A stretch of DNA of 64,000 nt from an uncultured Paracoccaceae bacterium (GTDB lineage Bacteria; Pseudomonadota; Alphaproteobacteria; Rhodobacterales; Rhodobacteraceae): NCBI GenBank assembly GCA_947489325.1, contig CANLDA010000003.1, positions 124,001 through 188,000 of the forward strand, written 5' to 3'. Made by a program: the position numbers and the translations under genes. This document shows, piece after piece, positions 44,087-53,374 of the stretch; the stretch's first letter is position 1; each line of letters starts with the position of its first letter. Below the pieces are notes generated by a model. The model worked only from the letters and a program-made list of their open reading frames with translations. It searched no databases and had not been told where the DNA came from.

Positions 44087-44764
44087 TCAGGCAGATGTAT
44101 CTGTCGCCTCCCGCAAGGCCGTGATCGCATTGGCGGATACCCTCGCGCCACCTTCCAACACAAGAATCGTATCGCCATTTTCGCCCCGCGCCTCGGTGAT
44201 GCGCGAATAGACCTCTGCTTGATCGGTGCGGAGCAATTCCCCATCCGCATAGCTTTCGACATGGAATGTATATAGCCCGTTGGAAAAACTGTCGCCATCA
44301 TCTGACATACCGTCCCAGGCAATCGTGTCCGTTGACACATCAATGTCATAGCGTTGAACCTCATTGCCATCGGCATCCTGCACCACAAGCACGGCTTGAT
44401 CCGCAAGTCGCGCCGGATTGGGGGAAATCTGCACTGGTTCACCATCAAAAAATGCAGGTGCCGTTGCACGCGCTTCCATGCCCACCCAGCCTGACAATTG
44501 CGCCATACTCATCGCGCCAAGTTGTGTGATCATCGTGGTCAGCAGATCATTGGTTTGAACCTGCTGTTCCACTGTGGAAAACGCCGCCAATTGCGCCGCG
44601 TATTCAGAACTATCCAATGGGTTCAAAGGGTCCTGATTGGTGGCCTGAACCGTCAACATCTTCAGAAACGTTTCAAAATCGGCACTGATAACCGATGATG
44701 ATCCCGCAACAGCGCTTGCTGCTTGTGTGGTCGCGGCCGCAGCCGTTGTTTGAGTAACATCCAT
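44087..44764 (-). CDS. flgD: flagellar hook capping/assembly protein FlgD
   Basis: Scaffold that caps the growing hook so FlgE can polymerise. The 225 residues start with the export-type disordered N-terminus, then the conserved FLKMLTVQATNQDPLNPLDS and EYAAQLAAFSTVEQQVQTN, and end in FlgD Ig-like/tudor-like domains. GGAAGG lies upstream of ATG 44764. Downstream of fliK by 13 bases, so probably one transcript. Confidence 0.95.
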   Translation of the reverse strand: MDVTQTTAAAATTQAASAVAGSSSVISADFETFLKMLTVQATNQDPLNPLDSSEYAAQLAAFSTVEQQVQTNDLLTTMITQLGAMSMAQLSGWVGMEARATAPAFFDGEPVQISPNPARLADQAVLVVQDADGNEVQRYDIDVSTDTIAWDGMSDDGDSFSNGLYTFHVESYADGELLRTDQAEVYSRITEARGENGDTILVLEGGARVSANAITALREATDTSA

Positions 44765-44777
44765 ATTGGGAACCTTC

Positions 44778-46637
44778 CTATAACCGCATGTCCACGCCCG
44801 ATGTCACCGCAAGAGTCACGGGGACAGGCGCGTCTTCTGTGTCTTCTAGTTTCGTCAATGTGTTGGACTGACTGCCTTTTTTCTGCTCATCCTGCCCGTC
44901 GGTCTGTTGATCAAAGGCAAAAGACACATCAGAATACCCTATGTCGCGAAATTCCTGTGCAAGTTGATCCATGTGCTTACGCATCAAGTCCAAGGTCTCC
45001 GCACGTTCCGCAAGAATGCTAACCGTTATCGCACCATCCACACCGGTGATGCCCATGCGCACACGACCAAGCTCTTCCGGATTAAGCGTAAGCTCCACCC
45101 CCCCACCCTGCGCTTGGTGGCTGACTGCAACCAACTGCCGTCCGATAAGAGAGGCCTGTTCGCTTCTAGAAATCTGACTTGCGTTCATCTGCACATTTGG
45201 TGCCGTACCACCACGCGTTTCCAATACGCCTGCTGCGCCAACAATTTGTTCAGTCTCAACCGGAACATCCGCCAAGATCTCGGTTACCTGTGGTGCTGAT
45301 ATCTGTGCCGATTGAGATGGCATTCCCTTTCCAACAGATTGTCTGCCATCCACCACTGTCGTCGCCGGGCGTGTTGTATCTGCTCGCGGTGAATCCGGCC
45401 TCGTTGGGATAGGGTGTTCTCTTGATTCAGGTCGCCCAATAACAGAGACATGTTGCGTTGACTGGTCGGCAGGCTCTAATTCGGGAACAGCTGTGCCCGC
45501 TTTGGCCTGCATCGACGTCAATTCAGTTTTGACAAAGGGCGCGCGCGTCTGTGGAATGGTCGTTTGGACTCTATCGGATTGGGGCGAAAGACCGCTCTCT
45601 ATATTGGTCCGTTGAACCACAGGTACATCTTGATCTGAAGTTTGCTGCGTAGGAATCATCTCGCGCATCTCACCCAATTGCTGTGTGTTGCCCAGCTTGG
45701 CTGTCACTTCGCTCTCAATGGCTCTCCCACGTGTTTCTGGTGAAAATGTCTGTGTTGGCAAGCCAGCTTTTTCAGGCAAGACATCTTTCACATCAATGTT
45801 TTTCCGGGAAAGAATATCTCCTTGCGTTGACGCAGGTTCCTCCAACAAAGAGACTTGCTCCTTCTGGTTGGGACCCAGAGGCGCAACCCCCTCTGAAAGG
45901 TGCTGACCAGTAAGCTGCAGCAGGTCATTTTGCGATTTGTTGCCCAATCCCTCAATTTCTTGGGGGCTCTCACTCGGCGTTTCCACACCTTGGGGCACCT
46001 CTCCCCGTTCCATTTGGAAAAGAGTTTCAAATTGCATTCGCAGCAAACCTTGCCCGGCTCCCCTAGACGGATCAGCCCCATGAGAGGGCCTTTCGGTAAA
46101 CCTTCCTCGGCCTATCTCGACAAAAGAACTGTTACTTGGAAAATCTGATTCACGCGGCAGAGTTGGCTCGATGGGCGTCTTTTTTAGTGTGATTCGTTCT
46201 TGTGTGAATTTTGGTGCGCTTGCCAAAGTTTCACTCTTCCAAACTCTCTCACCAACCTCTTCACCAAAAGACGCTCCGGGTGAAGTTGAAAGCGAATCAT
46301 CAGTGGATGCAGACCCTTTGGCGCTCTCTTTAGGTAACAGTGCGCGCTCTGCTTTGCGCAAATCTTTAAGATCGACCTCCTCGGAAAACAATTCGTCCTG
46401 AGAGGTATCCGCTTGAACGGGTTCGCTCGTATCATCCACGACATCCAACGTTTCTGCCGCTCCCGTGCGTGCCTTAGATGCGTTTGCAGCCGCAGCGGTA
46501 ATATCTTGAAAAACAAGGGAGAAACCATCTTTTACAATCTTATTTTCAACCTCGCTCAAAGCCGCGCCTCGCACATCTTGAGGCGCGCTTCCGGCCTCAC
46601 CTTGGTTCGCTAACAAAGAAAATGGCAAGTTCATCAT
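44778..46637 (-). CDS. fliK: flagellar hook-length control protein FliK
   Basis: Secreted ruler that measures hook length and switches export specificity via FlhB. The 619 residues are largely low-complexity and Ser/Gln/Pro/Glu-rich, as expected of the ruler part. Only the C-terminal Flg_hook domain (~490-590) is conserved: VELTLNPEELGRVRMGI, then VSILAERAETLDLMRKH. Gene order fliK-flgD is common. GGAG precedes the ATG. Divergent from the rod-protein gene at 46753. Confidence 0.93.
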   Translation of the reverse strand: MMNLPFSLLANQGEAGSAPQDVRGAALSEVENKIVKDGFSLVFQDITAAAANASKARTGAAETLDVVDDTSEPVQADTSQDELFSEEVDLKDLRKAERALLPKESAKGSASTDDSLSTSPGASFGEEVGERVWKSETLASAPKFTQERITLKKTPIEPTLPRESDFPSNSSFVEIGRGRFTERPSHGADPSRGAGQGLLRMQFETLFQMERGEVPQGVETPSESPQEIEGLGNKSQNDLLQLTGQHLSEGVAPLGPNQKEQVSLLEEPASTQGDILSRKNIDVKDVLPEKAGLPTQTFSPETRGRAIESEVTAKLGNTQQLGEMREMIPTQQTSDQDVPVVQRTNIESGLSPQSDRVQTTIPQTRAPFVKTELTSMQAKAGTAVPELEPADQSTQHVSVIGRPESREHPIPTRPDSPRADTTRPATTVVDGRQSVGKGMPSQSAQISAPQVTEILADVPVETEQIVGAAGVLETRGGTAPNVQMNASQISRSEQASLIGRQLVAVSHQAQGGGVELTLNPEELGRVRMGITGVDGAITVSILAERAETLDLMRKHMDQLAQEFRDIGYSDVSFAFDQQTDGQDEQKKGSQSNTLTKLEDTEDAPVPVTLAVTSGVDMRL

Positions 46638-46752
46638 GGTCTACTCCGGGAGTTCTTCCTCAGTTGGAGCGACCATGACTCTTCTATGGTTACCAGTTCT
46701 TTACTGCTTTGCGCGCAAATTCAAAAAAACCAGTTCAATTTGGAGATAACCC

Positions 46753-47046
46753 ATGCCGAACATGCCAATCACAACCATTTCGTCCGCAGATCAGGCGTTG
46801 GTGGCACCCAAACAAGATCAGCAGATGAGAGACGCTGCGCAAGAACTTGAAGCCAGCTTTCTTGCTGAAATGCTTAAGGCAGCAGGCGTTGGCAAACCCA
46901 GCGAAAGCTTTGGCGGGGGTATCGGTGAAGATCAGTTCGCGTCATTTCTGCGCGAGGCGCAGGCACAAGAAATGGTCAAAGCCGGAGGCATCGGTTTGGC
47001 CGAATCATTTTTCAATGCACTAAAGGAGACGACAGATGGCAAATGA
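46753..47046 (+). CDS. FlgJ-like rod-binding protein (no muramidase domain)
   Basis: A 97-residue protein equal to the N-terminal rod-cap domain of FlgJ: QELEASFLAEMLKAAGVG and EDQFASFLREAQAQEMVKAGGIGLAESFF. Alphaproteobacteria commonly carry this short form without the peptidoglycan hydrolase part; a separate transglycosylase is encoded at 60909. GGAG precedes ATG 46753. It overlaps the next gene by 11 bases. Confidence 0.9.
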   Translation: MPNMPITTISSADQALVAPKQDQQMRDAAQELEASFLAEMLKAAGVGKPSESFGGGIGEDQFASFLREAQAQEMVKAGGIGLAESFFNALKETTDGK

Positions 47047-47395
47047 TGAGACGCAACAAATTTTCGATGCCTTAGATGATCTTTTGGATCGCGAGCGACA
47101 GGCACTTATGTTGGGTGATCTGGATTCTATTTCGCGCCTTCTGGAAGAAAAAGAACGCCTCTTTGACTCTCTTCAGCAGGCCAATGTGCAGGAAACAAGC
47201 GATCTGAAAACACTGCATACCAAGGTGACGCGCAATCAGGCCCTGCTTGATAGCGCTCTTCAAGGAATACGCAGTGTTTCGGAGCGCATGGCGACCCTGC
47301 GACGCGTCCGCAAGTCGCTTGAAACCTATGACAGCAACGGGCGCAAACAGGAAATCATCAACCACACCACCCGCAAAGTCGAAAAGCGCGCCTGA
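47036..47395 (+). CDS. FlgN-like flagellar chaperone candidate
   Basis: A 119-residue, almost wholly helical, charged protein with heptad-like spacing (EERQ-type repeats, LLEEKERLFDSLQQ). Size, position directly after the flgJ-like gene and before flagellin, and overall character fit FlgN, the export chaperone for the hook-filament junction proteins. Sequence similarity is too weak by eye for certainty. Confidence 0.65.
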   Translation: MANDETQQIFDALDDLLDRERQALMLGDLDSISRLLEEKERLFDSLQQANVQETSDLKTLHTKVTRNQALLDSALQGIRSVSERMATLRRVRKSLETYDSNGRKQEIINHTTRKVEKRA

Positions 47396-47604
47396 GAAAA
47401 TATTATCTCAAATGCTGGATATTGGAGGCTTGGCGTTTAGCACTCCATTAGCACTTCACCGCACATGGTGGTCACGCATCCGAAAGGGTGGCGCGAACTG
47501 GCCCCAGCCAGATCTCGTAACAGTCAGAAGACAGTTCGTGACCGCTCTTTTGGGGCGGGGATGTGAAACTCGGCGCAAAGCGTCAATTAAATTAAGGAAA
47601 TGCC
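47396..47604 (+). promoter_or_regulatory. flagellin upstream/leader region
   Basis: 209 bases before flagellin. No clear sigma-28 or sigma-54 consensus was found by eye. The start codon is preceded by AAGGAA. In Caulobacter, FlbT binds the flagellin 5' leader and destabilises the mRNA; flbT is encoded just downstream here, so this region is the likely target. Confidence 0.4.
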
Positions 47605-48876
47605 ATGTCCAGCATTCTGACAAACAACAGCGCAATGGTTGCGTTGCAAACTCTGAAATCCGTCAACGGCAATCTGGCGACCACTCAAAGCCAAATTTCA
47701 ACAGGTAAAAGCGTCGCCAGTGCCAAAGACAGCTCTGCTATCTGGGCCATCTCAAAAGTGATGGAATCGGACGTTCAGGGCTTTAACTCAATCTCTGAAA
47801 CTCTTTCACTTGGTCAATCAACTGTCGCTGTTGCACGCAATGCATCTGAAACCGTGACTGACCTTCTGACACAAATGAAAGGCAAGATCGTTTCCGCGCA
47901 GGAAGCCAACGTAGACCGTGACAAACTGCAAACAGATATCACTGCACTGCGCGAGCAGATCGGGTCTGTTGTCGGTGCAGCACAGTTTAATGGCCTAAAC
48001 CTGATTGACGGGTCTTCTACTGACGCAGTTGATGTGTTGTCGTCACTTGACCGCGCAACAGATGGCACAGTCGCAGCAAAATCGATTTCAGTTGCCCGCC
48101 AGGATCTTTCCCTGACGACAGTTGCATCCTCTGCTGTGTTTGGTGCTGTTGATGTTGACGACGGCTCACTTGCGACCAATGGAGCAACCAACGATGACAG
48201 CGCCGTAACAGTTGCCGATACTGGCAATACCGTTATCGGAATCGAAAGCGTTTCTGACGGTGCAAGTTATCGTATCACGCTTGAAGATGTACAGCTTGAG
48301 AGCACTGGTGGCGGCACTGCCGTCGGTAGCCGGACGTTTGAGTATGTTGCGGGCACCGATGACAGTGCTGAGAGCGTTGCGCAAAACTTGTTCTCACAAG
48401 TAAGCGCATATCTAGATGCCTCGACGTCTTCGAGTGACTACACCCTTTCCCGCAGCGGAGCAGACCTGACGTTGACCAATAACTCTGGTGAAAACCTTGA
48501 TGTAACCGTAAAAACCTCTTCGGGCGGTACCCCAGGTACATCTGGAAGTGGCTCGGGTCTTGGCGCTCTGAATGCCATTGACGTGTCAACAGAGGTAGGG
48601 GCTGGTCAGGCTTTGACAGCAATTGAGGGTCTTATCCAAACGTCAATTGACGCAGCGGCCTCTTTTGGTTCGGCTCAAGGCCGCATCGAAACCCAGTCAG
48701 AGTTTGTCTCGCAACTAACTGACTCTCTGAAATCTGGCATTGGGTCTCTGGTCGACGCCGATCTGGAAGAAGCCTCCGCACGATTGCAAGCCCTGCAGGT
48801 ACAGCAGCAACTGGCGACCCAATCGTTGTCGATCGCCAATCAGGCGCCTCAGTCACTCCTGTCTCTGTTCCGATAA
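47605..48876 (+). CDS. fliC: flagellin
   Basis: Filament subunit of 423 residues. The N-terminal D0/D1 segment reads SSILTNNSAMVALQTLKSVN, then TQSQISTGKSVASAKDSSAIWAIS. The C-terminal segment ends ARLQALQVQQQLATQSLSIANQAPQSLLSLFR-like, as in alphaproteobacterial flagellins. The central ~190-300 portion is variable, Thr/Ser/Asp-rich and surface exposed. No cleavable signal, as it leaves by the flagellar export channel. Followed by a hairpin at 48890-48914 and by flaF-flbT. Confidence 0.96.
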   Translation: MSSILTNNSAMVALQTLKSVNGNLATTQSQISTGKSVASAKDSSAIWAISKVMESDVQGFNSISETLSLGQSTVAVARNASETVTDLLTQMKGKIVSAQEANVDRDKLQTDITALREQIGSVVGAAQFNGLNLIDGSSTDAVDVLSSLDRATDGTVAAKSISVARQDLSLTTVASSAVFGAVDVDDGSLATNGATNDDSAVTVADTGNTVIGIESVSDGASYRITLEDVQLESTGGGTAVGSRTFEYVAGTDDSAESVAQNLFSQVSAYLDASTSSSDYTLSRSGADLTLTNNSGENLDVTVKTSSGGTPGTSGSGSGLGALNAIDVSTEVGAGQALTAIEGLIQTSIDAAASFGSAQGRIETQSEFVSQLTDSLKSGIGSLVDADLEEASARLQALQVQQQLATQSLSIANQAPQSLLSLFR

Positions 48877-48889
48877 ATTCGGGCCAGAT

Positions 48890-48914
48890 GAGGGTGCGGT
48901 AAAATCGCACCCTC
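48890..48914 (+). terminator. hairpin after flagellin
   Basis: A perfect 9-bp stem GAGGGTGCG / CGCACCCTC with a 7-base A/T loop, starting 14 bases after the stop. There is no T-tract, so partial termination or 3' stabilisation of the abundant flagellin mRNA is likely, with readthrough into flaF. Confidence 0.65.
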
Positions 48915-48956
48915 TGAAACCTCACAACGACGTTTTGGCCTCAGGAAGGATCTAAG

Positions 48957-49334
48957 GTGACCCCCAATACACTTGCGCAGCGAGCCTATGCACAAGCCTC
49001 CGCTCCGATACGTACTCCACGTGGAACTGAATACGATGTCATCGTGCGTATTACACATCGTTTGAAATCAGCCGCCCAAAAAGGCAAATCAGGTTTCAAC
49101 GAACTTGCGCAGGCGCTGCATACCAATCGGCAATTGTGGACATTGTTGGCAGCAGATGCCGCTGGGTCCGACAATCAACTACCTGCCGAACTTCGGGCCC
49201 GTATCCTATACTTGGCCGAATTCACACAACTACACAGCAGCAAAGTCTTAAGCGGGAAAGTTTCCGTTCGCCCTTTGCTTGAAATTAACACGGCCGTCCT
49301 AAAAGGCCTTCGCCAAGGGAGCCAACCATCATGA
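48957..49334 (+). CDS. flaF: flagellar biosynthesis regulator FlaF
   Basis: A 125-residue helical protein with the FlaF-family opening (NTLAQRAYAQASAPIRTPRG, then EYDVIVRITHRLKSA). In Caulobacter FlaF promotes flagellin translation and secretion, opposing FlbT. The start codon is GTG with AAGGAT upstream. It overlaps flbT by four bases. Confidence 0.92.
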   Translation: MTPNTLAQRAYAQASAPIRTPRGTEYDVIVRITHRLKSAAQKGKSGFNELAQALHTNRQLWTLLAADAAGSDNQLPAELRARILYLAEFTQLHSSKVLSGKVSVRPLLEINTAVLKGLRQGSQPS

Positions 49335-49735
49335 GTGGTCTTGTTCTAAAACTCAGCCCAAAAGAGCGCGTGCTTGTAAATGGCGCTGTGATCGAAAACG
49401 GTGACAAGCGCAGCCGCTTGTCCATTATGACGCCCAATGCCAATATTCTTCGTCTGCGCGACGCGATCCATCCCGAAGAGGCACATACGCCAGTGCGGCG
49501 TATCTGCTACGCAACCCAATTGGTTCTGTCTGGTGATGCAGATCCAGAAGAAAGCCGATTGCAGTTGTTGCGGCGTATCGAAGAGCTAAGTCAGGTGCTG
49601 ACCGATATCGACAGTCGGCGCCAACTGACATTGGCCACCAACGCAGTTCTTGAAGACAAGTTCTATCAATGCCTTAAGGCATTGCGTGCCCTCATTCCGC
49701 GTGAAGATCGCCTACTTGGAGCACGCCTGTCATGA
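49331..49735 (+). CDS. flbT: flagellin mRNA regulator FlbT
   Basis: A 134-residue FlbT homologue: GLVLKLSPKERVLVNGAVIEN at the start and RICYATQLVLSGDADPEES in the middle. In Caulobacter it binds the flagellin mRNA leader and limits translation until the hook is complete. Coupled by 4-base overlaps to flaF and to the DUF1217 gene. Confidence 0.94.
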   Translation: MSGLVLKLSPKERVLVNGAVIENGDKRSRLSIMTPNANILRLRDAIHPEEAHTPVRRICYATQLVLSGDADPEESRLQLLRRIEELSQVLTDIDSRRQLTLATNAVLEDKFYQCLKALRALIPREDRLLGARLS

Positions 49736-50520
49736 CCTTTCAACCGATCATACCGGCCAGTGGTTTGGTCGGTTGGAACTTTCTGCAACGCACAATTGAC
49801 AGCCAATCCAACACGTTCAACAAAAGCCCAGAGGTGGTTCGGGACACGGATTATTTTAAGGAACACATTGGTAATATTGATACTGCTGCAGATTTGGTAA
49901 GTGATCGCAGGCTGCTGCGCGTCGCACTGGGCGCCTTTGGCTTGCAAGACGACATCGACAATAAATACTTCATCCAGAAAATGCTGGAAGACGGGATATT
50001 GAAAGAGGATGGCCTTGCCAATCGCCTGTCTGACCCTCGCTACAAAGATCTCGTGGGGGCCTTTGGGTTTGGTGACTTCAGCACACCACGCAGTAAGCTG
50101 TCGACATTCGGTGATGAGATCGTAAGCGCATATCGAGAACGCTCATTTGAAGTCGCGGTAGGGGATCAAGATGACACAATGCGGCTTGCGTTAAATGCCG
50201 AACGCGAAGTTCTTGATCTCGCTGAAGACAATATTTCCAATTCAGCAAAATGGTTCGCCATCATGGGGAGCGGTCCGTTACGAGAGGTTTTTGAAACCGC
50301 GCTGGCACTTCCAGCATCCTTTGGGCAAATTGACATCGATAAACAGCACGAGGTTTTTCAAGAACGCGCAGAGAACATCTTTGGCACGTCTGATATATCT
50401 GATTTTGCCCAAGAAGAGATGCGTGAAACCCTCGTTCAAAGATACTTTCTTATGTCTCAAATATCTTCTTTTCAGGCTGCAAGCCCTGCCAGTATCGCAT
50501 TAACATTGTTGGGTGGGTAA
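49732..50520 (+). CDS. DUF1217-family flagellar protein
   Basis: A 262-residue protein of the DUF1217 family, regularly found in alphaproteobacterial flagellar loci. The N-terminus GLVGWNFLQRTIDSQSNTFN and the repeated helical segments (YFKEHIGNIDTAADLVSDRRLLRVAL-like) are characteristic. Its role is not established; flagellin-related assembly is inferred from position. The stop codon is inside a terminator hairpin. Confidence 0.88.
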   Translation: MTFQPIIPASGLVGWNFLQRTIDSQSNTFNKSPEVVRDTDYFKEHIGNIDTAADLVSDRRLLRVALGAFGLQDDIDNKYFIQKMLEDGILKEDGLANRLSDPRYKDLVGAFGFGDFSTPRSKLSTFGDEIVSAYRERSFEVAVGDQDDTMRLALNAEREVLDLAEDNISNSAKWFAIMGSGPLREVFETALALPASFGQIDIDKQHEVFQERAENIFGTSDISDFAQEEMRETLVQRYFLMSQISSFQAASPASIALTLLGG

Positions 50521-50532
50521 CACCTACCCAAC
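50508..50532. terminator. hairpin overlapping the DUF1217 stop codon
   Basis: An 11-bp stem with one G-U pair (GTTGGGTGGGT / ACCTACCCAAC) and a 3-base loop. It lies between convergent DUF1217 and fliI genes and can serve both. Confidence 0.65.
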
Positions 50533-50540
50533 CTGTTGAT

Positions 50541-51911
50541 TTATCGTCCCGCAATGCCAGAAGCGCGCGACTTTTTGATGCCACCTTGAATTCCCGCACG
50601 TCGCAAAATCAAATTCAAACGCGCAAAGCTGTTTTCTGCAGAAACAGACTCTGTTTCCCCGATAAACCCATCCAGTTCTGGCCAAACGCGAATCGCTTGA
50701 TCCAGGCGAGGATCGCTACCTTCACTATACAATCCCGCACGCACCATAACGGCTGATTGCTCATATGCTCCCAACAAGGAACGCGCTTCAGTGATGGTCC
50801 GGTTTTCTTCCTCCGAGGCCGCATGGGGCAAGCTTCGGGAAACAGAACGGAGCAGGTCAATCGCTGGATACCGCCCGCGTTCTGCAATATTACGATCCAT
50901 CACCACGTGGCCATCCAAAACACCGCGCAAAATATCAGCGACCGGTTCATCCATATCAGAACCGGCGACAAGCACGCTGAACAATGCGGTAATATCGCCC
51001 ATCGCTCCCGACCCTGGGCCTGCCCGTTCGCACAGCGACATGATCATATGCGAGGTGGAAGCCGGAAAGCCGCGCAATGCAGGCATTTCTCCAGCGGCGA
51101 CAGCGACCTCGCGATGCGCTTCGGCAAAACGAGTGATGGAGTCGGCCAAAAACAGAACCTGTTTTCCTTGGTCACGGAAATACTCTGCCACGCTCATCGC
51201 GGTCCATGCACAGCGTCGGCGCACCAACGGAGATTGATCGGACGTGGCCGCAACCACAACGCTGCGCGCCATCCCTTCTGCTCCCAAAACATTGTCAATG
51301 AAATCGCGTAGTTCGCGCCCACGTTCGCCAACAAGTGCAAGAACAACCACATCTGCTTGCACATGACGCGCAAGATGGCCCAGCAAGCTTGACTTCCCGA
51401 CGCCAGAACCTGCGAAAAGCCCCATCCGCTGCCCGCGAACAAGGGGAAGCATCGTGTTGAAAACTGACATTCCGGTTTCCAACCTTTCACCCAAGGCCCG
51501 CCGTTCTGCGGGCTTTGGCGGAGTGTTCCGCAAAGTTCGAAATGTTGTGCCTCGCAACAGTGGATCCCCATCAATCGGGCGTCCATAAGGATCAATGACT
51601 CGCCCAATCCAGGAGTCCGCAGGCGCAATTCCCATAGAGCCGATCAATACGGCCCGATCCCCCATCGACACGCCTTCTGGTGCGCAATCCGGAAGAACCG
51701 AAATTTCATCACCATGGAGTTGCAGCACCTCTCCCTCCAGAATGGCACCATCACGCAAGTGAACCCGTAATTGATCACCAATGCGCGCAAGCTGACTTAA
51801 TCCCGCAACTCGCAGAATATTTCCCTCAACGGCGCTTATGCGGCCAACTTCGCGAACAGGCTGTAACGACGACAGTTCTGCCCGGAAAACGTCCATGCTC
51901 TTAATTGTCAT
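50541..51911 (-). CDS. fliI: flagellum-specific ATPase FliI
   Basis: Hexameric ATPase at the base of the flagellar export apparatus. The 456 residues show Walker A GLFAGSGVGKSS (~165), VGERGRELRDF, Walker B VLFLADSITRFAEAHRE and the GFPAS loop. Start ATG 51911 has GGAG six bases upstream; longer frames exist. The neighbour flgB is divergent, and the partner-like coiled-coil gene lies elsewhere at 56570. Confidence 0.95.
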   Translation of the reverse strand: MTIKSMDVFRAELSSLQPVREVGRISAVEGNILRVAGLSQLARIGDQLRVHLRDGAILEGEVLQLHGDEISVLPDCAPEGVSMGDRAVLIGSMGIAPADSWIGRVIDPYGRPIDGDPLLRGTTFRTLRNTPPKPAERRALGERLETGMSVFNTMLPLVRGQRMGLFAGSGVGKSSLLGHLARHVQADVVVLALVGERGRELRDFIDNVLGAEGMARSVVVAATSDQSPLVRRRCAWTAMSVAEYFRDQGKQVLFLADSITRFAEAHREVAVAAGEMPALRGFPASTSHMIMSLCERAGPGSGAMGDITALFSVLVAGSDMDEPVADILRGVLDGHVVMDRNIAERGRYPAIDLLRSVSRSLPHAASEEENRTITEARSLLGAYEQSAVMVRAGLYSEGSDPRLDQAIRVWPELDGFIGETESVSAENSFARLNLILRRAGIQGGIKKSRASGIAGR

Positions 51912-51996
51912 CCATTTCTCCATAATTCTTCTGAAAACAATTTCTAAAGGAATCACCGTTAAGTCTTGATGTACGTCACTCGAGGGAGAAGCCCCG

Positions 51997-52395
51997 ATGT
52001 TCAAAAATTTGGATGTTTTCAAAATATCTCATGCGATGGCCGTTCATGCGGCGACGCGTCAGTCCGCTATTGCGCAGAATATTGCAAATGCGGATACCCC
52101 CGGATTTCAGGCGCGCGAGGTGGCGTCGTTCAAGGAGTTTTTGCGCCCACAACAACGCAACTCTTCTGCGGCAGCTTTGCGTGCAACGCGTGATCGTCAT
52201 TTGAACGGTCACAGCAGCGCAAACAAACCCGCCGTTTTTCAGGCAGAGGTCCAAGGCAGCGCGCCAAACGGCAATTCCGTTTCACTTGAAGAGGAAATGT
52301 TGAAGGCCGTTGAGGTACAGCGCCAACACGAACGCGCCCTGTCCATCTACAAATCGTCTCTAGGCGTCTTGCGCACCACACTTGGTCGCCGGTAA
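51997..52395 (+). CDS. flgB: flagellar proximal rod protein FlgB
   Basis: A 132-residue rod subunit. The conserved rod-protein segment is AQNIANADTPGFQAREVASF, with a C-terminal helix EEEMLKAVEVQRQHERALSIYK. GGGAGA is upstream of the ATG. First gene of a long plus-strand rod/ring operon running to fliL. Confidence 0.95.
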   Translation: MFKNLDVFKISHAMAVHAATRQSAIAQNIANADTPGFQAREVASFKEFLRPQQRNSSAAALRATRDRHLNGHSSANKPAVFQAEVQGSAPNGNSVSLEEEMLKAVEVQRQHERALSIYKSSLGVLRTTLGRR

Positions 52396-52413
52396 TCCAG
52401 AAGGATAAACAGT

Positions 52414-52800
52414 ATGAGTGATTTTTTGGATGCATTAAGCATCACCTCAAGCGGTTTGCGCGCCCAAGCTGCGCGCCTGCGTCATGTTTCAGAAAACATC
52501 GCCAATGCGGATACCCCTGGATATCGCCGCAAAACCGTTTCATTCGAACAAGAACTTTCTGGCGCAGAAGGTGCTGTTTCGACTGGTCGTGTGAACCTCG
52601 ATTCATCAGAACTTGAACGAATTTATGACCCTTCGCATCCGATGGCCGATGAAACCGGTCACTTCGATGGGTCCAACGTAAATCTTATCATCGAAATCGC
52701 AGACGCACGCGAAGCGCAGCGTAGTTATGAAGCCAACCTCAAGATGTTTGAACAAACAAAACGTATGTCATCAAGCCTGCTTGAACTGCTTCGCAAATAA
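52414..52800 (+). CDS. flgC: flagellar proximal rod protein FlgC
   Basis: A 128-residue rod subunit with ENIANADTPGYRRKTVSF near the N-terminus and REAQRSYEANLKMFEQTKRM at the C-terminus, the pair that forms the coiled-coil of axial proteins. Follows flgB by 18 bases. Confidence 0.96.
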   Translation: MSDFLDALSITSSGLRAQAARLRHVSENIANADTPGYRRKTVSFEQELSGAEGAVSTGRVNLDSSELERIYDPSHPMADETGHFDGSNVNLIIEIADAREAQRSYEANLKMFEQTKRMSSSLLELLRK

Positions 52801-52811
52801 GGAGATCTAAA

Positions 52812-53102
52812 ATGGATATTCGCTCTGTCATGGCCGCACAAAAATATGCGGCAGCACGACCTGCAACGGAACCCACACAGGGGGTATCAGAATTGGGCAA
52901 TGCCTTTAAGGACCTTGCCCAAGATTTTGCCACAACGATGCAAGAAGGCGAAGAAATCGCCATGCAATCCATGACCGGACAGGCTGACCCACACGCGCTT
53001 GTTCAGGCCTTGGCACAGACCGAACTTGCGGTGGAAACCGCCGTCACAATTCGCGACAAAGTCGTCGAAGCCTATCAGGAAATCCTGCGAATGCCGGTCT
53101 GA
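52812..53102 (+). CDS. fliE: hook-basal body protein FliE
   Basis: A 96-residue protein joining the MS ring to the rod. The family C-terminus is clear: LVQALAQTELAVETAVTIRD, then VVEAYQEILRMPV. Its stop overlaps the fliQ start by one base (TGATG). Confidence 0.94.
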   Translation: MDIRSVMAAQKYAAARPATEPTQGVSELGNAFKDLAQDFATTMQEGEEIAMQSMTGQADPHALVQALAQTELAVETAVTIRDKVVEAYQEILRMPV

Positions 53103-53371
53103 TGCTGGAAGAAGTGATCTTTTTCGACACATTGCGTCAGGGGCTTTGGATCGCCGTCCTGATTTCCTCGCCCATTCTGACTGTCGCTTTGGTGTCTGGT
53201 CTGGCGGTGGGGTTGTTTCAAGCGTTGACGTCAATTCAGGAAATGACTTTGACCTTTGTGCCGAAACTGATCGCGATTGTCGTCGTATTTTGGGCCACCA
53301 TGGGATTCATGACACAAACGCTCGTGTCATATTTTCAGTCTCAATTAGTCCCCCTCATTATCGGAAGCTGA
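53102..53371 (+). CDS. fliQ: flagellar export protein FliQ
   Basis: An 89-residue two-helix membrane subunit of the export gate. TM1 around LWIAVLISSPILTVALVSGL and TM2 around LIAIVVVFWATMGFM, joined by SIQEMTLTFVPK, a family hallmark. It works with FliR, FlhA and FlhB encoded on the other strand downstream; fliP is not in the window. Confidence 0.95.
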   Translation: MLEEVIFFDTLRQGLWIAVLISSPILTVALVSGLAVGLFQALTSIQEMTLTFVPKLIAIVVVFWATMGFMTQTLVSYFQSQLVPLIIGS

Positions 53372-53374
53372 CAG

